12,907 nucleotides of DNA from Ophryocystis elektroscirrha. Lineage: Eukaryota > Apicomplexa > Conoidasida > Neogregarinorida > Ophryocystidae. The notes beneath the pieces were generated by a model. It made no database searches. It had not been told where the DNA came from and saw only the letters and a program-made list of their open reading frames with translations. The stretch is from positions 1-12,907 of the forward strand of contig JAQIFP010000044.1 in assembly GCA_030141585.1 (NCBI GenBank). Reading direction: 5' to 3'. This document shows positions 1 through 9,808 of this stretch, piece by piece. Numbering within the stretch: the stretch's first letter is position 1; every line of letters begins with the position of its first letter. Position numbers and translations under genes: made by a program.

Positions 1-2363
1 GGCCTAATCCTGAATATTCAAATACAGGTAGATTTTATACTTATTCAAATATATTCATGTTTGTTTATATTCATATCATATAATAAATAAAATATAGTCA
101 GAAATTATTTACAAAGAATTGCTTATATATACACATTCTTCTAGATATATTTATATGCAAACAGATGTGAAAGCTTTTGATGTTTGGGAAGCGTTTCCTA
201 GTCCCAAATATGTTGAAGGTCTTGACACTCCTATTGAATTACCGACAAATGATTTACCTATAAGTAAGTTAAATTATCAATCTCCCCAATTAATCCCAAA
301 CCCGAAAAAAATTGAGACTCCAAGAATTTCCTTGGAACCCAACTCAAATGAAGTAAGAATTTTGATATATATTATATATACTAATTAAATATATATGTGA
401 AATGTTCTTCATTTTGATAAGTAACATCTAAATATAATAAGTTGTCTATAATTTATATAAAATATCTAACACATTATGTAGTAAATGCACAATGTTCATT
501 TAAGGTTTTTTTTTTTTTTTTTTTTTCTAAGCATAACTTGTGTTTACATATCTAATGTATCACATTTTATTACTGCAATTAATTGTATTTATTCAAGATA
601 ACATGTACAGACATAAAGGCATTAGTTTTATATAAATTATGAGAAGTATTATATTTTGTAAGCAGTGTAATATAATTGTTTTTATATGACGTATATAGAT
701 AAATAATATAATATATATATATATATAATAACTGCATATAATATAAATGTCTAATGTACATAAAAGTTTAGCATGTGGCATAGTAATTTAAATATAATAA
801 TATGCGAATTAGATATAAATTTAAAGATATTTCTGCATTATAGAGGACTCAAGAACCTATTCCAGACAATAAGCTACAACCAATCAATAATAACCCTCCA
901 ATAATTGCCTCACAAACTCCAGTAGTATGTTATAACGAATCAAATAAAGAGCACGGTATAAGTCCGAAATTGTATCCCACTTATCCCACAGTGGATTATC
1001 CAAACACCAGTTTTTCCCCAGTAGTCAAAAACGATGTAGCTTCAAAGTATAATCACTCTCCAGTAAATCATTTCTCTAAATCCCAAGAAGAATTCATTTC
1101 CAATACCAATAATATTCCTGTCAATTCCTCTTACATTGATGTATGTTTATACAAATATATAAAAACTTCAGTACACCTCCTCTCAAAACGATTCTTCGCA
1201 AAAACCCAGCATTGAAAAGCTGCAAAACGATATTTTAGAGCTTAGGGCATCTCAGGACCACAAATTAAATATGATTCAAGTTTTAACACATGATTTGGAG
1301 GTATAAAATCTATTTTTTTATAGTATCAAATTATAATATAAATAAACCTTATCACCTTTTAATGAAACACTTCTGTTCGCGGTCTTTTACCAAATTGTTT
1401 CTGCTAAAAATCTTCTATCAAATAACTTTTGCTAGAAGTCTTTTGTCAAATCGCTTCTGTCTACATTTTCTCGCTTCGCTTTTTAGTCTTTCGTTAAGTT
1501 GCTTCTGTCTTCTAATAAATCGCTTCTGTTCATAATCTTTTACTAAATCGCTTCTGTTTATAATTTTTTACTAAATCGCTTCTGTCTATAATTTTTTACT
1601 AAATCGCTTCTGTTTACAATCTTTTACAAAACCGCTTCTATTTACAGCTTCTTGTTACTGCGCTTCTATCTAAAGTCTTTTATTAATACACTTTTGTTTT
1701 ATGATTGTCTTCACTATAATTTGTATTTTAGACCCGAAATAAGAGATTAGATATTTTACAGTCCAAGTTATTAGAACAAGGAAATCAGCTTAAATATGCA
1801 AAGGATATGTGGTTAAATGAATGCACTTCAGTGAAGATAATGAATCAAAAAATAATAGAATTAGAAAAAAGTGTACTGGCAAAGGAAAATAAAATAAGCT
1901 ACTTATTGAGAAAAACGGAACAGTTAGAAAAAGAAACGAAATTTTTGAAACAAATTATAGACAGTCACGTAATATTTAAAATACTTTTTAAATACATCAC
2001 AGCAATTAGAGGAAATTAAGCCGATTAGTCCTCCTTCTCCGTAAGTAATAAGATTGTTTTATTTTCCATTTATAGTGAATACGTATCAAAGTCTAAAGAT
2101 TACTATCAAGGTATATAACTAAATAAATACTTATAAATACACTAAGCACATATTTAAGATGTTATTATAACTTTAAATAAATATATAGGATTTTACCTTT
2201 AATAGAATACATAAAACTGTGTTATGTGGTCAATTTACGATATATATATCAAATATATAGCTATATATTTTATGTTACATATTTTAATTTTTTATTATAA
2301 AATAATATATAATTATTCTATATTTTATTACTATATAAATATATATATATATATATATGTATA

Positions 2364-2399
<36 letters not shown>

Positions 2400-4832
2400 C
2401 ATATGAAAATTGTAAATAATATATGCAATTTTAAAATAATTTTATTCATAATAACTAGTTTGTACATAAATAATATAAATCAATTATAAAATTCATTAAA
2501 CCAATTATAAAATTTATTTAGATTAAATAAATATAATACATAATTATTTATAAATATATATATTTATATACATAAATATATGAAGATATATAAATATATT
2601 TATATATATATATACATATATGAAAATATATACATATATTTATATATATATGAATATATAAAAATATAAACATATATTTATATATATAAATATATAAAAA
2701 TATATACATATATTTGTATATATAAATATATTTAATTATATATACATATACGTTTATTGATTTTATTTTATTTGATAAAAAGTATATATACATTAGGTCT
2801 TTTACCAAAAGATATGCTGTCTTTGGATTACATGAATGCAACGGAATATTTACCTAAGACGCAGCTGAGTGATGACTACGAAGGAGAGTGGACAGAGCCG
2901 ACGAATAATTTGCTAAACACTATAAAAGAGCACGATTGTTTGAAAACACTACGAAATTTGTTGTTATTAAACGATAGCGTCTTATACGAATCAAACCTTT
3001 TTCAAATAGGAGTGAAAGCTAGTTACACACAACTGAATGGAACAATTCAATTATATTTTGGAAACAGAACTCCAAATGAATTACAAAGTTTTTTATCTAG
3101 CATCCATATACCTGAAAACTCTCAAGATATTATTGGCATCAACTACGCTTGTGCGCCAGATATAATAGGGCCTAAGCAACAAATATGTCAAGTAAATCTA
3201 ACTTTATAGTTTGTAATTACATTATAGCAAATATATATAGATTTTTATCAAATATCATAACTTTTCATATATATCTTGTTCAATACTAAATATAATACTA
3301 CAAATACTGTTATTATTATAAATATTATTATATGCCCTATAATATTATAATAATATATTATAATAATTATAATCATATATTATAAATAGATATTCTGTTA
3401 TATTTGGATACTATGTAAATGTGTTCCATGTAGTCAATTAACACCATTAAAAAAATTACTTTTCTTTATTATTTACTTACCATGTTTATAAAATAATCTT
3501 TAAAAAACGTAATTATGTTTAGCAAATTAATTGATTCAATTCTATACATTTCGTATAAAAATCACTTTCAACAATTCTCATTTACGAGATTATATTTATT
3601 AGTTTTTTTTGGTCGGTAGTTAAATTAATGAATCAAACATAATTCTTTCTAAATAAAAAATACGTTTTTGAATAATGTCATAATAAATTAATAATTATAA
3701 TCAATGCAAAATCATTATTAAGTCGTTCATAATGTATGCTTCTAGCCTTTAGTCGTAACTGTATCCGATGCTTTTGAAGATTTTCCAGTTTTGCGCGTGG
3801 GATTTTTATTGCCTGACAACAGTCCAACAATGATACAACTCAATTTGCCAATCTGTGTAACTAAATTTATGGAAAAATTTGCCCTTAATTATGAAGAATT
3901 CATTCAATATTGGAAACACGAAGAGTTTTCTTTGCGCGAAAGTAAGACTCTTGCGATGACAGATATTATCTTAGACACGTATAATACATATATGTAGTTG
4001 TATTGAGAAAAAATATATATTCTTATAATTATTTAATAGTATATATGATAAATAGGTATAATATATCAACTAAGGTTTTTTATATATACCAATCACATAT
4101 ATTACTGTAGTAGTATTTATAAATAATAATATTTTAGACATACAACATAGTTTTAAATAAGAGAGTTGTATTATTACTGTATTTTGACAAAATTATCAAT
4201 AATTATACTTATAAAATATTTACTTACATATATATAGAAAAGTATTATGTTCCATTGATACTTAAAGTGTTATGCTGTTGTTCTCAGTGAGTGCTGTCAT
4301 TAAGTTGAATCAGAAAAGCTTTGATAGATCTTTAATATCTATAGCTAAAACAATACAAATGGGAGACGCTTTTGCCTTAATTTCTGCTTCTTCGAACAAA
4401 GACAACAGTTTGGTAACATATTTACGAAAACAAACTGATTTAGATTTTTGCTGGAATATTTCCACCTAAAAATACTGAAATTGCAGTTCCTAAATCATTA
4501 GTTTTGATACGGTAAAATTATATATATATATATATATTCACAAATTACTAAGTTTAATTTTTAACATAACACTATATATACATATATATATATATATGTA
4601 TGTGTTGCAATATAGTTATGTATATATGAGTATATAAATGATATTATAAATTAGTAATTATGTCATTTTATCAAACCTTGAGAATAGCGGAATATAATTA
4701 TATTATATGAATACATGCAGATATGAGTCTGGCGTCGGGAAGCATTATGATACATGCCGTGTTTGTGTTCGCTCGGATTCTTTAGTGCTCAGTCGAGCTG
4801 TTAGAAATGTATTATCTATAATATTATCTTAA
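1..4832 (+). CDS. Endocytic adaptor protein with coiled coil and C-terminal alpha-adaptin-type appendage (5' partial)
   Basis: The gene runs off the left edge. Proposed exons are join(<1..27, 165..352, 844..1140, 1172..1300, 1732..1968, 2003..2040, 2076..2110, 2797..3191, 3746..3941, 4288..4412, 4444..4511, 4721..4832), giving 614 residues that stay in phase to a TAA at 4830-4832. Residues 1-180 are a Pro/Asn/Ser/Tyr-rich linker. Residues about 181-300 are a charged coiled coil. Residues about 375-614 match the whole alpha-adaptin ear: the sandwich half begins near NDSVLYESNLFQIGVKASY, and the platform half contains EEFIQYW, LIRYESG and CRVCVRS. These appear to keep the Trp and two Arg that bind DPF/DPW-type peptides in animal AP-2 alpha (family knowledge, residues matched by eye). 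The product should recruit accessory proteins to endocytic sites at the plasma membrane. It may be AP-2 alpha itself with an unusual hinge, or a separate appendage protein like those reported at the Plasmodium/Toxoplasma Kelch13 site. The trunk, if any, is outside the window. Confidence 0.82.
353..843 (+). other. Intron of the appendage-protein gene, AT-rich with T21 run
   Basis: This is a 491-nt intron (GTAAGA donor, TTATAG acceptor) in phase 0 between exons 2 and 3 of the appendage gene. It holds an uninterrupted run of 21 T at 506-526 and a short (TA)n run near 712-727. No conserved ORF or RNA gene is seen inside it; the short minus-strand ORFs here are Tyr/Ile-rich products of AT repeats. 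Confidence 0.75.
506..526 (+). repeat. Poly(T) tract, 21 nt
   Basis: A homopolymer of 21 T lies inside the intron at 353-843. It is far from the acceptor at 843, so it is unlikely to be the polypyrimidine tract used for splicing. Its length is likely to vary between isolates or assemblies. Confidence 0.9.
1368..1688 (+). repeat. Degenerate 28-nt minisatellite inside an intron
   Basis: Units of 28 nt with a CGCTTCTGT-type core and a CTTTTACTAAAT-like end start at 1368, 1396, 1424, 1452, 1521, 1549, 1577, 1605, 1633 and 1661. The middle section (1452-1520) is irregular and contains a shortened unit. The array fills most of the intron at 1301-1731. It is richer in C and G than the neighbouring intron sequence and pyrimidine-rich on the sense strand. 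Copies at 1549 and 1577 differ at one visible base; outer copies are more diverged. Because 28 is not a multiple of three, and splicing on either side is in phase, the array is not coding. Confidence 0.88.
2337..2404. repeat. (TA)n microsatellite interrupted by GTA
   Basis: About 68 nt of alternating TA, broken by TATG/TGTA variants, inside the intron at 2111-2796. It is self-complementary, so strand assignment has no meaning. Confidence 0.9.
2565..2750. repeat. AT tandem repeat, period about 36 nt
   Basis: Repeated blocks of the form AATATATAAAAATATA followed by AAACATATATTTATATATAT-like sequence recur with a period near 36 nt. The clearest pair starts near 2655 and 2690; earlier copies are less regular. 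The block is strongly self-complementary and creates a spurious Tyr/Ile-rich minus-strand ORF. Confidence 0.7.
3192..3745 (+). other. Intron of the appendage-protein gene with nested inverted repeats
   Basis: This 554-nt phase-0 intron (donor GTAAAT, acceptor TTCTAG) splits the sandwich half of the appendage. Retaining it would bring a TAG stop seven codons past the donor, while splicing gives ...ICQ then PLVVTVSDAF, which aligns with the family. It contains the inverted repeat described at 3503-3669 and otherwise AT-rich sequence. Confidence 0.78.
3503..3669. repeat. Nested inverted repeats within an intron
   Basis: AAAAACGTA (3503-3511) is the exact reverse complement of TACGTTTTT (3661-3669). 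Next to it, AATTATGTTT (3511-3520) is the exact reverse complement of AAACATAATT (3635-3644). A further 7-bp match (ATTAATT type) follows at the same offset inside the inner arms. The whole could fold into one interrupted stem spanning 167 nt. In DNA this AT-rich some inverted matches arise by chance, so the structure is a suggestion only. Confidence 0.45.
3942..4287 (+). other. Intron of the appendage-protein gene, nothing else seen
   Basis: A 346-nt phase-1 intron (GTAAGA donor after CGCGAAA, acceptor TTCTCAG). The split codon A|TG gives Met between SLRE and SAVIKL in the platform subdomain. It is AT-rich and holds no recognisable gene, repeat array or RNA. Confidence 0.72.
4413..4443 (+). 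other. 31-nt intron confirmed by protein homology
   Basis: The intron runs from GTAACA to TTTAG. If retained, the frame continues for 19 codons to a TAA at 4467-4469 and the platform is lost. If removed, the next exon reads IFAGIFPPKNTEIAVPKSL, which lines up with the matching stretch of the alpha-adaptin platform. This makes it the best-supported example of the very short intron class in the window. Confidence 0.88.
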
Positions 4833-4922
4833 ACCTATTATTTATTTTAGTTATTGTAATATTTAATGATATTCTTAATTTTTTAAATAATTTTTTTGTT
4901 TTATTTTATAATCAGTCCTTAT

Positions 4923-6973
4923 ATGGAAGCTTGCGTCAATCTACTCAACGACAGAGTAGAAGTTCCAGATTATTATATATGTGATTTATTATCAGAAGAT
5001 TTATCGGAATACAGGTTAAGAGAGAAAAGCTTAAAAAAAAAGTTTTTATGTAAGGAATTACGAAAAGCATTAAAGAAAAAATTTTTAATAAGCTTTTTGA
5101 CTCCCATACAGCTATATTCGTTAATTGAGCTAAATCCTTATTTATTAGTAGATTTAGATCTTGTTAAACGTGATGTATGCTTATGTGCACCTACTGGTCA
5201 AGGAAAATCTTTGGCATATTTATTACCCATTTTGAACGATATTTTGAGATCAAATTTGTATGTTTTTAAAGCAATTATATTTGTTCCGACGCGGGAGTTG
5301 GCTACTCAAATAAATAAAATAATTTTGGATATAAATTTATTACCTCTGCCAAAAGAAAAAATCATTCGTTCAAAATGCTTGACAAAAGAACCTTTAAATA
5401 CAAACGATTTATTTTCCGAAGATTTTTTGGATATTGTAAAATACACGGATAAAGAGTATGAATTATTTTTACAAAATCCTGATACCAAAAAAATTTTGGA
5501 TGATGAGCTCGAAATAAAATTTAGGTGTAAGTATCAAATAATAATATCTACTCCCCAACGTTTTTTTGAATCAAGGATGTTATTTCGACCTTTTATTCAA
5601 CCAATTACCGAAATGTTAGGAATAAAACATCACGAAACGCCAGGAGTATATTTTGATGCTGAAATATTTTGGGCAGGGCTTAAGTTTATTGTTTGGGACG
5701 AATATGATTATATTTTACAAAAAAATAAATATGAAATGGTAGATTGGATTGAAGAATTACACAATGAAGCATATAAATACGCTATTCATAGACCCCGTCA
5801 AATTGTTGTGTCTGCTACTATTGACAATAATCCAGAACGCTTAGAAGTCTTGAGACTGTATAGTCCTATATCTTTTGTTACTAAACGCGAAAGCCACACT
5901 CCATCCGCCAATATAGTGCAATATACTTCTTTACTGCCTAAAATACCTGAATTTGACATATTTACCACCCGCATCCTTGCCCTTATATATTTAATATGTC
6001 AAATCTCATCAGTAGAGCTTCAAAGTATATTAGTTTTTTGTGCAAATAAGTCCCTTGTAAAAACTATAGCAAGAATTCTAAAGATATATTTTTCAAGTGA
6101 GGAACAGCCGCTTAATATATCACCTCCCCAATTTTCATTAAAAGAGCCAAATGATAAAGGTAATTTATATTTCAATAAGTACCTTTTATTATAATTAGTA
6201 TGTTTGTGCAGTTTTCCTATATATACCATATTTAATAAATATTGATATTGTTTATAAGGTTGATATACACAATTATGATTATTTGTATTATATACAAATA
6301 CTTTTACACATATTTCTAATATACGTTAATAATTGCACATATATATTTCAATAGATTCAGTGAATACTGCAATATGAACTCACGTATTAATTTAACGCGA
6401 TATATTTGTATTATTTATAATGCAATGTAGAGATAAATAAAAAAATATAACTAGCTATAGTATAAGGCCTATATTCGTTTAGTTGAGAACGCCTGAGTCT
6501 ACATTTTACACAAATTATAACGTAGCTGCTCTTTGTCAGATAAACCTTTAGCAAAACCAATACTCTTAAATATTGGAAGTTTAAACTCCGATTTAACAAC
6601 TTTAGAAAGAAAAAAATTAATCAATAAATTTCAAAACGGGTCAGTTAAAGTATTGGTAGCAACAGATTTGGCATCAAGAGGCTTAAATTTCCCAAATTTA
6701 AATTATGTAATAAATTACGATTGTCCCTTAACACCTGAAATATATGTACATCGTATTGGAAGAACCGGAAGAACTCCCAATAATTTAGGATATGCTATAA
6801 CCTTGTATAGCCACTTAGAATTATCTAATATAAAAAAAAGTCTAGAGAAAGTTAAAGATATGACCAAACCGTACAAGATTACTAAAGTGGATATACAAAA
6901 CTGGGTATTTTTACAAAAAAATACACTTAATACACTAATTTCAAGTATTATAACTGTTTTAGAAAAAATATAA
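4923..6973 (+). CDS. DEAD-box-type RNA helicase, Dbp6/DDX51-like
   Basis: Proposed as join(4923..6159, 6540..6973), 556 residues. It is an ATP-dependent RNA helicase expected to act in the nucleolus in early 60S subunit assembly. Motifs in order: Q-type FLTPIQ, motif I APTGQGKS, Ia PTRELA, Ib-like STPQRF, motif II DEYD (not DEAD), III SAT, IV ILVFCA, V ATDLASRG, VI HRIGRTGR. The Dbp6/DDX51 call rests on the spacer between the Q motif and motif I, the phrase SATIDNNPERLEVLRLYSP after motif III, and the short C-terminal tail. The intron (GTAATT donor, TTTGTCAG acceptor) joins G|AT as Asp and falls between motifs IV and V. The start is the first in-frame ATG after the previous gene's stop. A good acceptor-like sequence ends at 4915, so a 5' leader intron is possible. 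The family's usual N-terminal extension is short or missing. Confidence 0.82.
6160..6539 (+). other. Intron of the helicase gene
   Basis: A 380-nt phase-1 intron. Another acceptor at 6525 (CGTAG) would break the phase, while the one ending at 6539 has a pyrimidine-rich lead-in and keeps the frame into motif V. It is AT-rich with nothing recognisable inside. Confidence 0.72.
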
Positions 6974-6991
6974 ATATTTATAAAAAAAAAC

Positions 6992-8641
6992 TTAAGCATC
7001 CCTTAAAACTGAAGATATGTAATTTTCTCGAGTTTCAATAATAATTTGTTTATTCAATAAAACATGCTTAATATTAATAAGGTTTTTAATAAACTGTTCA
7101 GTTACGTAATCATATTGTAACGGTGAACATAAATCCAGAAAAGATAAAATATCTGTTTTTTTAAATATACGTACAATTTTGGGGTTTATTGCTAAAACTT
7201 GACAAATAATATTAAAACCTTGATTCAGTAAAGATGGAAAAAATGAATGTCTTTGACATAAATGATATATATTAAGCCATACAGTTTTATCAATACTCTC
7301 CAAAAAAGAAACCAATTTAAAGTTACACTTATTAATGGCAAGAGCAATTATGGAAAAACAACCTTCTATGACATCTGCATTATCTTTGCATTGCTTGAGT
7401 TCACTATATATTATAGAAACTATATTTTGTATAGCTTCAAAATCTTTGTTTCCATTGTATAAAGTTTCCATAAATAGCCGAATTGTGCTTATTGCACATA
7501 ACTTCAATATATCATCACCATGTATGTTAGTACAATCATCAGTAAGTATAGATATAGCATATTTTTCAATACCTTTACTATGCCAAATTTTGATATTTGA
7601 AGGATTGTATCTACATGTGGCAAAAAATAGATAAAAGAGTAATTTAATACAACGTGTATCTACACTGCAACTTTTCAAATCTGGGTCATTTTCGATATGG
7701 GGTTGCATTCCATAATTTTCCATAGCCATATTACTAATATTATCTTGATTATTAATGACTACTCCATTTTTGGCCCATGAACGTATTTTTGTGTACAATC
7801 TTTGAAAAAAAGAAGGTTTTTCCGATTTTTGGTCTTTTATATTATTCAAAACAGGAGCATCTTTCTCTTTATCATTTGTAACATTGTTATAAGCCATTTG
7901 ATCTAAGCTGTCAATATTTCCGTTATTATATTCATTTTCACTCTCCATTATTTTTGACGGATTTTGATCCTTTTCAGTGTATTTTGGAAGCTCTAAAGTG
8001 CTGCAATGCTTTGGTTCAGTGTGAAATTGCAAAGACTGAGATGATGAAACATTCAACTCAGTCGTATTATTCGGTAAAGTGTCCTGGAATTCCGAGTGTA
8101 TTTCAGCAATTGGAGCTAAAGAATTTATGCTACCACATACAGTGGGTGGCGATTGTGAGTTACAATCATTATCTTTACACTCACTCAACTCTTTTGCCTT
8201 TTGTATTGTTTTATCAAGCTCGCTATCAATTTCTTGCAGTTTAGTTGTCTCTACTGAAACTATTTTTTCTTCATTTTGTTCTTCTGGCGTGCTGTTATTC
8301 GTTTGTAAATTAGGTGGAGTGTTATTCAATACAGTAGTTTTTGATAAATTAGCACTACTTTTAAGTTTTGGCCACAATTGTAATAATGGTTGGTTAGGTT
8401 GCCTCATCATATGTGGAATCTAGAATCATTATATCATATTATATATTATTTAATCATAAACAGATTACAACAATTATATACTATCAAATTATTATTTCAA
8501 ATTTATTCTTTTAAGTATAAAAATTGATAATATATTTTAAGTAATCATTAAATAATGCATATGTATAATAGTAATCTTATAAGAAAAAAACACATTATTA
8601 TAATTAATTACATACAAATAATGAATTAATTAAAAATGAAG

Positions 8642-8707
<66 letters not shown>

Positions 8708-9808
8708 AAACTATACTATTTTTTATAGTAAAAATAATAATTTTTTATTAATAATATAATTTAAATTTTTTATCAATAATATAATTTAAATTTTTTATTA
8801 ATAATATAATTTTAATTTTTTACTACTTACTTTGGAGTTTCTGACGCTTGAATACCTAAACTTATATCTATTATTGTTGTAGCGATTCTTCGGTATGTCA
8901 GTTTTGTATTTTTCATTTGGATTTAAACAATCTTTAATAGATTTAATGGTTTGACTTGTTAAAGTAATGGTAACATTACTATTCTGTGATTTAGTTTCTT
9001 CAGTTTGAAAAGAGTTAGAAAGACTAATTGTTGGAGTGTCTTGTTGCATAATTTGACTAGACAGAATAGTAGAATTATCAGATGATAATTGAGCTATACG
9101 ATTATCTGGTAAAAGTCTAATATCAAGGTTATTATGTAATTTAAGTTGATTAATTACGGACATAATAACTAAAGGACCTTCATAATTAGTAAATATTTGA
9201 ACTCCACGGGGATGTTTACACAGTTTTTGGAGTATATATAGATTAGTCTTAAACACACAGGGCATTTCTATATAACTTTTACTACAATCCTTCATACGTT
9301 TTAGTAAATTCTCAATTATTTTTCCATCTATTGCAGACTCTAATAATACCCAAGAATCTGAAGAAGTACCTAACAATATTTCTTCTATTGTTTTCGACCA
9401 AAAATAATCTTCAGATATAGCACTAGATAAACCAAGTTGTGTAGCTGCATATAATATACGTAATTGCTCTTGTGAAACTTTATCCCATAAATTTGAATTC
9501 TTGCTTTTGTTTTTAGATGAAAACATATTCTTTATGTTTGTTTTAAATTTATTTAGTAATGAATCTTTCTTTATATTCCTTGTTTCTTGAAGCTCCGCAC
9601 AATTCATTGAGCCGTGTTTTAGTGTATTGTAAAATCTACAGTTTTCCCACACTAAAGCAGCAGTATCGCTGTTTAATGCAACAGATTGTGCAGTCCGATA
9701 TGCGTTGTCAACAAATTTTGGTAGTGCTGTTCTTTGCGGAGATCTATAGTAATATCTATTATCCGCATATGATTCGGGAAAATCCACGAGGCTATCAGTT
9801 AAATCCAT
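6992..9808 (-). CDS. Unrecognised 801-residue helical-repeat-like protein with two related modules
   Basis: Proposed as complement(join(6992..8419, 8831..9808)), exons of 326 and 475 codons joined in phase 0 (GTAAGT donor, TTCTAG acceptor). No family is recognised. Residues about 108-225 and 581-801 look all-helical with armadillo-like spacing. They are separated by a long hydrophilic Asn/Ser/Thr/Glu-rich linker (about 230-525). Each helical block is preceded by a basic amphipathic segment: SLLNKFKTNIKNMF near 84 and SFFQRLYTKIRSW near 529. Further parallels are FWSKTIEEI versus IWHSKGIEKY, and ILQKLCKHPRGVQIF versus IICQVLAINPKIVRIF. No signal peptide or membrane span is evident. The ATG at 9808 is preceded by an in-frame stop. 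The gene meets the helicase tail to tail with 18 bp between stop codons. A soluble scaffold role is only a guess. Confidence 0.8.
8646..8710. repeat. (TA)n followed by (TAA)n microsatellite
   Basis: About 46 nt of uninterrupted TA dinucleotides run directly into about 18 nt of TAA trinucleotides. The tract sits in the intron at 8420-8830 and is expected to vary in length. Confidence 0.93.
8739..8824. repeat. 25-nt tandem repeat, about 3.4 copies
   Basis: Copies start at 8739, 8764 and 8789, with a partial copy from 8814. The unit is AATTTTTTATTAATAATATA followed by ATTTA. Copies one and two differ by one visible base (C for T at 8774), and copy three ends with T instead of A. The partial copy ends 6 bases before the minus-strand 5' splice site at 8830. 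Confidence 0.92.

Larger units (their letters stand above)
2111..2796 (+). other. Longest intron of the appendage-protein gene, filled with AT repeats
   Basis: This 686-nt phase-1 intron (donor GTATAT after CAAG, acceptor CATTAG) joins a 35-nt exon to the exon that opens the appendage domain; the split codon G|GT gives Gly. It contains two repeat blocks, a (TA)n tract at about 2337-2404 and a longer AT tandem repeat at about 2565-2750. No gene is seen inside. Confidence 0.75.
8420..8830 (-). other. Intron of the 801-residue gene, rich in tandem repeats
   Basis: A 411-nt phase-0 intron. Near its 5' splice site (high coordinates) it carries a 25-nt tandem repeat, then a (TAA)n and (TA)n microsatellite. 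The rest is AT-rich and featureless. Exon sequence on either side is much richer in G and C than the intron. Confidence 0.78.

Noticed and set aside
1290..1535. Phe/Leu/Cys-rich plus-strand ORF
   Set aside because: It reads through the minisatellite intron; the 28-nt period shifts frame at each unit, and flanking exons splice around it in phase.
1368..1688. Regular 28-nt repeats as a CRISPR array
   Set aside because: Units are directly contiguous with no unique spacers, are degenerate, and lie in a eukaryotic intron.
2548..2841. Tyr/Ile-rich minus-strand ORF of 97 codons
   Set aside because: It is a by-product of AT tandem repeats within the intron at 2111-2796, has low complexity, and overlaps a well-supported exon on the other strand.
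4413..4469. Direct read-through to the stop at 4467 as the end of the appendage protein
   Set aside because: It would truncate the platform subdomain. Removing a 31-nt intron restores family-like sequence through to 4832.
4565..4620. CATAAC/GTTATG inverted repeat around a TA tract
   Set aside because: It is dominated by self-complementary TATA sequence, with arms interrupted. No more than expected in this composition.
6526..6539. Acceptor at 6525 (CGTAG) for helicase exon 2
   Set aside because: It is out of phase with the donor at 6160; the acceptor ending at 6539 keeps the frame and has a better pyrimidine lead-in.
7335..8423. Plus-strand ORFs opposite the 801-residue gene
   Set aside because: They are antisense shadows. 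The minus-strand frame is a single long ORF that joins in phase to an upstream exon; the plus-strand pieces are short and in different frames.
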